64,000 bases of DNA from Gnetum montanum (Eukaryota; Streptophyta; Gnetopsida; Gnetales; Gnetaceae). The notes beneath the pieces are model-generated. The model had not been told where the DNA came from, made no database searches, and was given only the letters and a program-made list of their open reading frames with translations. Below, piece by piece: positions 56,211 to 64,000 of the stretch (position 1 is its first letter; each line of letters begins with the position of its first letter). The position numbers were made by a program, and so were the translations under genes. The stretch is taken from NCBI GenBank assembly GCA_015680685.1, contig MNCI01016591.1:19680-83679 (forward strand). Direction: 5' to 3'.

Positions 56211-57753
56211 TATTGTGATCGAAAACCTTGATTTTTGGAATAGAAAACTAAAGATCCTTAGTGCAAGTAGTTCCTCAAATACAAATCCTTAGGGCCTCCA
56301 CAATAAAAATGGGATTCAGGATGCCCTAGCTAGTATGGTAGATAAACTAGGGACTTAAGAGATGTAAAACATAGAAATATAAATAGATCCAAATAGTGCA
56401 CAAATAATAAATATAATTTTATTAAACATAAAACTTTATTGAGAAAAAAATAAATAATAAGTTAAAGAAATATGTACAAATAATGCTTGGATGAGCAAAA
56501 ATGGGATTCACTTGTATAGGAGTTCAAAGCCTATTAAAGTTGAGATGATCTACTTTACGATCCAGGTGCTAAGCCATTCTTGATGTTATCAAACCTTCCT
56601 TTGCTACTGCAACCTTGGATTTGCCAATTTTATCACTACTGAGGTGTGAGAAGGTTGGAATATTTGGATGCTAAGTTGCTCCACACTAGGTTTGGAATTC
56701 TAGAGGTGCAATGTTAACATCCAAAATCCACCAAATCTTAAGGTCAAAATGCTTCCATGTTAGGATTTAAGAGAGTGCAAGTATGGAAACTTGCAAGAGC
56801 TCTTGAGTGTCTAAAAATTCCTCAAGTATGGTATTATGTGTATGAAAATTTCTTGTTAGTGTTGAATCTTGTCAAAAATTGTTGAAGCTTGTCAAAAACC
56901 AGGAACCAAAAGTGCTTGTGTGCCAAAAGTTCTTGAACATGAGAAAAATTGTTGGAAACCTTTGTTTTCAAAATTGATGAACCTATAATTGGTATTAGAT
57001 TTTTGCTTTCATAGGGGTTTTGGGCCATGAATGGGGCTGCAAATTGGTTGCAAATTTGGTGTAATTTTGTTGCAAATTGACCACCAAATTTAGGTGAAGT
57101 GGGCACCCAAATTTAGGGGGGTACTAAACATAGTAAGTGTTGTCCCCCATGGTCATTCTATTTACTAAAAATAGTAACTAGGGCACCCCTTCCATGCTAA
57201 ATATGAATCTTCCATGCTAAGCTCTCCACCATGCTTGTTAAAGTGGCTGGTCAATGTTGAAGTGCATGAATTAATGAATTTTTCTCCTTATCTCTTCCAC
57301 ACTAGTGGGGAAAGTTTCCAGGTTAGGGAAAAAGTTTCCAAGCTAGGGAAAATTTTCCAAGTTGTGCATTTGGTCTCCACATTGAAAGGAAAAAAGTCTC
57401 CAAACCCCCCATCCTTCCACACTAGGGGTAGATGAGATCTACCCCCTGTGGGTGTTTCTAGCATAGAAAAATGCATACCCCCATAAAACCTATAAAATTA
57501 CCTTTTGGCATTGTAAAAGGCATTTTTGACCCTCCTAAGCCCAAATATAGACACTAGATTACCTTTTTCACTTGGGGAATGAGGCTTTGGCCACTTATGA
57601 GGCATTTTTCATTACCAAAAGTATAAAGTATGTGAAATTACCCATTGTAGGTTACAATTGTCACATTTACAATGAAATTTTACCTTGGGTTTTATGGGAT
57701 AAAAGCTACATGATGGAGATTAGTTATAACATGCAAAATTTTGTGGTGTTTCT
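56211..57753 (-). repeat. 5' LTR of A2
   Basis: Partner of 39,909-41,494. Its TATA-like box has decayed to CCCCTATGAAAGC (57,005-57,018). Confidence 0.9.
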
Positions 57754-57758
57754 AAAAG
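57754..57758. other. Target site duplication (right) of A2
   Basis: AAAAG, as at 39,904-39,908. Confidence 0.8.
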
Positions 57759-57899
57759 TAGGAAGTACACTAGGTTAGTGGAAAATATAATGTATAATAA
57801 TGACTCAAATTTAAGTCGATTGCACTAGTTTCCTCCCATGTAAATCAATAAAAACCCTAATACACTAGATATAAGCCTTTTAAAAAGAACTACATTTGA

Positions 57900-59600
57900 A
57901 TTAATTCCCAAATAATCCTTGAAATGAATTCTAACCCTCAACCACTACCAAAAATCACCTCCTAGGCATCCATCCACAACATGTTGAAGCCAAGAAATCC
58001 TCATGCCAAAATTGAAAACCAAAGGTTAATGTTATATGGTTCCAAGCATCGAGGGAAGCCAAGACTCATAACAAAATAATTTATTTTTAGGGAACTACAT
58101 TAGCTAAGAGCACAACTACACTACCCAGCATAGTTCCATGGGGGATGGAAATTCTCAATACTAGCTAGGTTTCTAATTGACTTCAAAATGATCACACCAA
58201 CCCCCAAACCCTAGCTAAAGTCTCTGGTAGCTTTGGAACCTCCTAGAACTAGTTCAAAAATGCCAAAATCCTTGATTTTTAAGGAACCATGTTGGAGGGC
58301 ATTAGAACTACATTAGTTACCATAGATCCAACATAGCTTACTAAGGTTTACCATCAAATTGATCAATAAAGCCTCAAATAAACTTCAAAGTGGCACATCC
58401 TAATCTTCACACCTCCCTTGAATCTCTGGTAACATTGAAATTCCAAACAATGAAACAAAATAAGTCAAAAATTATATTAACCTCACAACTACACTAGGAT
58501 ATTTTGGAACTACATTGATCAACATAGTCTCAGCATGGGTTTTCTATGAAAACCTAATAACATGTCATTGACATGTCAGATTAGCCTCTGAATGCATCAT
58601 CCTAACCCAAGAACCTAGCCAAAGCCTTTAGACACCACCAAACCTTAGAAACTGAGCTAAAAATAGCTAGAATTTATCATATTCTTCATAACCATGCTAG
58701 GATTATGTCAGCCAATGTCGTTCAAGGGGGATGGCCATATCAAAACTCCAACAACCTTTAGAATTAAAAATTTTAAGCCTAAATCCTAGCCATGGACATC
58801 AATAACCCTAGGAATCCAAAAACTTGGTTGATTTTCCACAAAATCTAACTAAAAGAAAAGATTCATGTGAAACTATGTTGGAGCAAACCAAACCCATGCT
58901 AGCTAGTGAAGTCCCATTATATTTCTTATCGCAATGATAGTTTACTTTTACCATAGCTCTTTGAATGACCTAAAACTTAATCAAGGAAGCCTAGAACCTT
59001 GAAACCATAGAGCCAAGTGTCATGTGGCCTTGTTTTGATCATGAAAAGATAAAATTTTTATTAAACCACACTAGGGCCACCCTAAACTACATTAGCTAGC
59101 ATAGTTCTATGGTTTAAGATGTCAAACATCAATTTTAGTGATTTTTTTTAGCTTGGAATGACTAGCTTACAACCCTAATGCCCCTACACTATCTGAGGAA
59201 GCTAATGGAACAAAAATTTAAACCGTAAGACATCATGAATCAACTTTTTCCATGGAAGTACTCTAGAAACACACTAGCCAGGGAAGTCTTGGTGTAGTAT
59301 TTAGCTCTTAATAGCATTTGGAGCTTCTAGAAGGTCAAATCAATGCCAAAGTTGACCAATCTCTACTCCCAATTCATTACATTATCAATTCACATCATCG
59401 TATCCCCAAAACAAGCCATAACAAATCTTCAAACTCACATCTTATTAAGAACCATGTTGGAGTCTACCAAAACCATTCTGGCTAGTGTGGTTTCAAAAAG
59501 AAACTTGTTTATTCCTTCAAATAACCTCAAAATGACCTTCCCAGGTGCCCAAACTTCCCCATCAACCTTGTAGCCTCTCACCATGGCCTTCTAAGGCCTA
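57900..59600. repeat. ~195-bp tandem array (A0 spacer, resumed after A2)
   Basis: About eight diverged units with cores near 58.10, 58.29, 58.49, 58.69, 58.87, 59.07, 59.26 and 59.46 kb. Each resembles AACTACATTAGCTAAGAGCA or ACCATGTTGGAG followed by a right arm such as CTAGCATAGTTCCATG, again with pairing arms. Same position relative to the antisense ORF as the A2 array, but the unit sequence differs. Confidence 0.8.
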
Positions 59601-60360
59601 AAAATGATAAAATATGATCCTAATTAATCATATATTGGTCATTTTTCCCACCTTAACTAGTTTGACCTTGTTCTATTTTGCTTTGGCTTGGTTTAACCTT
59701 GTTACATATTATTAGCCTTCATTATCATTTCATTTAGTGTTGTTTGACTTCATTTTGGTCATTTTATCATCATTTGGCCTTGCTTCACATAATTTTTTTA
59801 TCATTTTGCATCATTTAGACCTTAGTTATCTTGGGTTGACATCAGAAGATGTCATCTGACATTAGGTTGGCCTTGTTCAACCTTGCTCGACATCATCTGA
59901 TGAGAACCAACCATCATTTGCCTATCATTTGGCCTCATTCCACATTAAGTAACCTTTGATTGACCTTATTTATGTTATACTCCCTCCTATGACCTTCTCT
60001 GATCATTCTTTGACCTTGTTCAACATCATTTGATCAGACTTGATCATTATTGGATCATCATTTGGCCTTCTCTTATCATCATTTGGCCATCATTTAGCTT
60101 CATTTTATACTATTTGGCTCTCTGCTCATCTTGATTACCTTAAATTCTCTCTTATGGCTCTTGTTGATCATGTTTTGACTTTCTTTACTTTATTGGATGG
60201 GTTTTAACCATCATTTAACCTTCATTTAGGCTAATGAAACCATCATTTGACCTTCATTTAACCTTATTTATCCTTTATTTCATATTATTTACTTTGATCC
60301 ACCTCTTCCAACCTTGTTGATCTTGTTCAAACTTTTTTTTACCATTGGTGAAATTTTTTT
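59600..60360 (+). other. TTGACCTT/CATCATTTGG-rich spacer (A0)
   Basis: Irregular repeats of TTGACCTTG, CATCATTTGGCCTT and CATTTAACCTT. Mirrors A2 45.28-45.85 kb on the opposite strand. In A2 RT follows; here it does not. Confidence 0.6.
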
Positions 60361-61930
60361 ATTCATCTATACATTATTACTAAATCATTGTACATTACTT
60401 TGATATTATTTAATCATTTTATTACACAAGCACCACTTGATGGGCTTATGTTATCATGTAGAATTAAACTAAGAAGATAAGGAAGCAAATCTAACTAGCC
60501 TTAAAGCCTAGATGGGATCTTTTTCATGATGTTGTTAGACCAAGTTGAACTTAAAATATCTAGACCTTAAGCCCTAAAACCATTTTACTATATAGCCATA
60601 ACACCCTAAAATAGCCTAATGACCATTGACATTGAAGCCAAAAACATCACAGAGGGTTCCCTTGATCAAAATTCTCATCTAGATCATAATGGTAAGGAGA
60701 AAACACATCAAACCAAGTTCCCTGCCAAAACTTTAGCCTGCTTAAAACATCATAGAATCCTTGTGGTGCAACATTAAAGGCACTACATATCCCTAATTAC
60801 ATCTAACACTCACATGTTTTCTTTTATTGTTATTTACCATTTGTTGATAGGTTTGAATGAATGACAGATGTTGATGAATTTGAAGGCCTTTACAACTTAT
60901 GGCAAGAAAGCCTACACATTCTCTATGTATCTCTCCCTATCTCTCTTTATTTAGCACAATGAATGAACTACAAGCTTTGTAAATATGATTCACATCATAT
61001 AGATCTTCCAACGTTGTAACAATAGTAGCCTATGATGGTCTAGTTTGCCAATTATCTCATGTAGTGCTATGCAATATATTGTAACAACATGTTTTCTTTG
61101 TCTTATTTTCTTGTTCTCTAGGAGTTGTGCTTTTAGGATAAAGCCTAAAGTCATTGTGAAAGTGCAGCTCACTGTAGCAGCAAGTTACCATGTGACCTTG
61201 ATCTGTGATATTTGGTTAGCTTATATAGCCATACCAAGAGATCTTGTCTTACATAATTTCTATTATTTGCTTTAAGTCAAATCCTATACCCTAGCTATAA
61301 CCTTCCTTCCCCTAAACAATAACGATTTAATGTTTGACACTCATGCATTATGGTCATGTGACATCTCCTTTAGCATGCCCCACCATCAAGTTCATTGGAT
61401 GTAACACATCCCATTCAATGATAAAATCAAACTAAGTTCAACCTTGGTAATAAAAACTAATGAAGGTTTTACCCCACTAAGAAAAAAAAAGGGGGAAAAT
61501 TTCCAAGAAAGTCAAGAGACTAATGAAACCTAAAAAGACAAATCAGCAGCTCTAAACACATAAAGGGAGGAGCCTAATAACTAAAGAATCCTTAGAGTAT
61601 AGTGTTGGTTCCTTAAAAACATTACCAACTAACAAACACTTCAAAGCACAAAGTGCAAAGATTAGATCTATTAGCCAAAGAATCACTACCATACCATGAC
61701 CATGATGTCAACATTTGAAATTCATTATTAACCCTTGTGACCACTCCCTCATGACCAAATATATCCTTTAACCTATATCATCTCATCATAACACTTATCC
61801 CATCATCACAAGTACTCTTTGGCATGGTTCAACACTATGGAATCAAGTGCAAAGAGGAAATGTTAGTGATGGATTTACAATTGTGTTTTTCATTCTTTGT
61901 TGATGTCTCTCAAGTTAATCCTCAAAACAT
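60360..61930 (+). other. 3' region of A0 without pol; 3' UTR shared with A1
   Basis: RT, RNase H and integrase should lie here but none of their motifs is present on either strand. The overlapping plus and minus open frames at 60,990-61,275 show no known domain. 61,320-61,560 matches the A1 3' UTR (ACTCATGCATTATGGTC, then AATGAAGGTTTTACCCC and a purine run). Confidence 0.6.
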
Positions 61931-61947
61931 CAACAAAGAGGATCAAA
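61931..61947 (+). other. Polypurine tract of A0
   Basis: CAACAAAGAGGATCAAA directly before the 3' LTR start TGAAACACC, aligning with the A2 tract. Confidence 0.7.
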
Positions 61948-63364
61948 TGAAACACCACCAAGAAAATTCATGTTGTAACTTTTTGTTATTATAACCTTCA
62001 CCATTGAACTTGAGGCTGAATTTTCATTGTAAAATGTAAGGTTGTAGTCCATGAGTTGCAATCTTACATATCTTACATACCTTAACATATTGGAGAAAAA
62101 ACCATGCCTCAGAATTTTCTATTTCCTTACTTCCTAAGTGTAAAAAGGTTATGTCATATCTATATTTAGCTTAGAAAGGCTGAAATGCCTTGGGAATTGC
62201 CAAATTTGGTGTTTTCATGGATTTTATGTTGGCCATAGCCAAAAGTATGGTGAAAACACTTCCAATCAATGTGGGAATTATTGGACTTTAATTTTCACAA
62301 AAATTCTAGCATGGTCCTAGCAAGGATGAGGCTTCCTCACTAGCCAACATAGCTCTAGCATGATTGTAGCATAGTCCCAATGAGAATGAAGCTTCCTCCC
62401 TAGCCAACGTAGCTCCAATGTGATTCTAGCAAGGATGAGGCTTCCTCGCTAGCCAACATAGCTTTAGAATGGTTCCACTAAGGATCACACTTCCTCACTA
62501 GCTAGGATAGCTCCAACTTAGTCCCAGCAAAGATGATGCTTCCTTGTTTGCTAGCATAGCTCCAGTGTGGTCCTAATGAGGATGAGGATTCCACAAAGCT
62601 AGTGAGGATTTTGGTAAAGCCAACATAATTTTCAAAGTTCATTTACTTTTGATACCACTCAGCATATTTTTGATGACCTTGGTTCATCAAACTTACCATA
62701 AGTGAAAAACTATGTTAGGATTGATGACCTGCTACACCTAAAAATTACAACAATCATGGTGAAAAATTTGTAGCAAAAAATTGAACACTAGTAATCTATT
62801 TAAATAAAATTCTAATACTTTGAAAGGACCTTGGTTGGAGACTTGGTAATTAATTGAGCATTAGAGACTCTAGAGTAATTACCCAATAATAAAAAGTTAA
62901 TCATTTACCCACTATTTTTCAACTGGTGCAATAGATCCAACTTGAGAATTAGCAAAGAGTTTCAAGAGTGGAACTTTGGAGCACCTAGATTGTGGAGTTG
63001 ACTACAAGATGCACTCTGCCAATTCCACTAGAACTAAAACCACTTCTCACATAGCTCTTTGTGCATTTTAAGCATAAAAAACTTGTACTCTCTTGAACTT
63101 TTTGTATTTAAAATGATTATTATTTTCAATAAAATTTGTAGTTCATCTATTTTGTGCAAGTTTATCCTTCCTATTTCTCTTTGTTAGATCTATAATTTTT
63201 ATTAAATTATTTTACACTTTTTTTATAATTTCTAAGTCCCTATGTGATTATAAGGACCATCCAAGGTGCTATAGACCCTCTTCTTGAATGCCCTTGGGAT
63301 TCAAAGTTATATTATTTCACTTGGAATTTTTAGTTTTCTAGCACCAAATTTTTTATGTGTTACA
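61948..63364 (+). repeat. 3' LTR of A0
   Basis: Partner of 18,126-19,349. Contains six units of the 49-bp VNTR (about 62,308-62,615). Confidence 0.85.
62308..62615 (+). repeat. 49-bp VNTR in the A0 3' LTR (6 units)
   Basis: Units like CTAGCATGGTCCTAGCAAGG followed by ATGAGGCTTCCTCACTAGCC and AACATAG. One unit is enlarged to about 60 bp by an internal GATTGTAGCATAG duplication. Confidence 0.88.
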
Positions 63365-64000
63365 TAATTGAATATGTGTTGATGCTCAAAACTAGTCATG
63401 TTCATTCTGCCAATTGATTAATGTACATGAAAGTGTCAATAATAACAAAGTACATGGAAAGTAAATTGAATTGAAAGTAAATCTATTTTAATTGAAATCG
63501 ATGCAATGAATATAAATCAATCTCAATCTTATTATTTTTTATGAAATATGTCTAAGTACAATGCCACTCAAATAAGACACTATAAAATTAACACAAATCT
63601 ATACTATGAGTGCTCACTAAATGTTTTCTAAGATTATAGAATAAAACTAAAAGAGTTCAGCTATAATATTAACCAAATGGTGTTAAATATTCAATGGGTG
63701 CTCTAGTATTTATAAGCAAATATAGATACTGCATTGATGGGGATGTGGCAATCCATTTGGCTATGTGAGCAAGGATGCATTGACAAGGATGCGTCGATGC
63801 AACTAAGTTAAAGTAGATGTATATAATATCTATGATATAGCAAATGTGATGTAGCATCTACAATATAGCATCTACGATGTAGCTTTGGGATATAGAATCT
63901 ATGATATCTCAATCAACTGATACACTTGATAAAATGATGCTTCATCATATTCTCATAACCCAACTACCTAACATATCAAGTTTTATCATACCTCATAATA
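63365..64000. other. Right flank of A0, unassigned
   Basis: AT-rich. At 63,815-63,910 a short unit (ATAGCATCTACGATGTAGC-like) repeats four to five times; at 63,765-63,800 CAAGGATGC(A/G)T is duplicated. No gene. Confidence 0.5.

Larger units (their letters stand above)
39909..57753 (-). mobile_element. Element A2: most complete family A (Tat/Ogre-like) element, minus strand, inserted in A0
   Basis: LTRs at 39,909-41,494 (3') and 56,211-57,753 (5'), target duplication AAAAG, PBS at 56,184 and purine tract at 41,495. From 5' to 3' on the minus strand: leader, gag (55.0-52.3), protease (52.3-51.4), ~6-kb spacer with GGCC motif, antisense split ORF and tandem array (51.3-45.3), RT (45.2-44.1), RNase H (43.95-43.6), archaeal-type RNase H (43.5-43.2), integrase (42.95-41.75), GGCC motif, 3' LTR. 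Two RNase H domains mark the Tat/Ogre lineage. All genes carry stops. Total 17.8 kb. Confidence 0.88.
18126..63364 (+). mobile_element. Element A0: outermost family A LTR retrotransposon, host of all later insertions
   Basis: Two LTRs in direct orientation (18,126-19,349 and 61,948-63,364), a PBS after the first and a purine-rich tract before the second define a plus-strand element. Between them lie A0 pieces (19.35-22.92, 37.04-39.91 and 57.75-61.95 kb) separated by A1 and A2. Removing A1 and A2 leaves about 13.3 kb with gag, protease, an antisense small ORF, a tandem array and a 3' untranslated region. RT, RNase H and integrase are missing, so it has been non-autonomous since their loss. 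No convincing target duplication was found: left flank ends TGTTA, right flank starts TAATT. Confidence 0.8.

Noticed and set aside
60990-61275. Overlapping open frames with hydrophobic stretches as an env-like gene of A0
   Set aside because: Short, no motif, no counterpart in A1 or A2.
18121-63370. GTGTTA left of A0 (18,120) and at its right end (63,357) as target duplication
   Set aside because: The right copy is part of the LTR end, since the 5' LTR also ends GTGTTACA; it is not flank.
1-64000. tRNA, rRNA, CRISPR, bacterial operon or intact host gene
   Set aside because: No cloverleaf-type sequence beyond the PBS sites, no regular spaced direct repeats with unique spacers, and no uninterrupted frame with conserved host-gene motifs on either strand.

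Overview
The window looks like intergenic DNA from a large, repeat-rich plant genome. It is AT-rich, short of CG dinucleotides, and made of old, mutually nested LTR retrotransposons. The protein motifs are those of plant Ty3/gypsy lineages. A gymnosperm or another large-genome seed plant is plausible, but the species cannot be read from the sequence. I found no intact cellular gene, rRNA, tRNA or CRISPR. Every recognisable coding piece is a retrotransposon relic broken by stops and frameshifts. All calls rest on reading and hand-translating the sequence; no database search was run.

Layout. (1) 1-1.8 kb: 5' internal part of a minus-strand 'family A' element (A3), with primer binding site (PBS) and the start of its 5' LTR; a ~205-bp tandem array follows at 2.85-3.69 kb. 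(2) 4.0-10.1 kb: minus-strand Athila-like element B1 (tRNA-Asp-type PBS, gag, protease, RT, RNase H, then a 3' domain of plant-transposon type). (3) 10.1-15.6 kb: an orphan plus-strand RT/RNase H fragment, a one-base N flanked by an exact 60-bp duplication, and AT-rich sequence I cannot assign. (4) 15.6-17.76 kb: B2, a second, more decayed copy of the B1 gag region with its PBS. (5) 18.13-63.36 kb: one nested stack. The outer element A0 (plus) has LTRs at 18.13-19.35 and 61.95-63.36 kb. A1 (minus, 22.92-37.04 kb) sits in A0's gag and is itself interrupted by a 4.8-kb non-autonomous LTR element (28,046-32,870, exact GATGC target duplication). A2 (minus, 39.91-57.75 kb, AAAAG duplication) sits in A0's spacer. 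(6) 63.37-64 kb: unassigned flank.

Family A has gag, protease, RT, RNase H, a second (archaeal-type) RNase H and integrase, which is the dual-RNase H signature of the Tat/Ogre lineage. Unusually, ~6 kb lies between protease and RT. That spacer carries an antisense, apparently intron-containing small ORF, preserved in recognisable form in three copies (A0, A1, A2), and a long ~180-195-bp tandem array with inverted-repeat cores (A0 and A2). A ~29-bp GGCC-rich motif recurs at the module junctions. A0 and A1 have lost the RT-integrase block; A2 retains it in decayed form. The antisense split ORF, the arrays and the junction motif are the most unusual content here.
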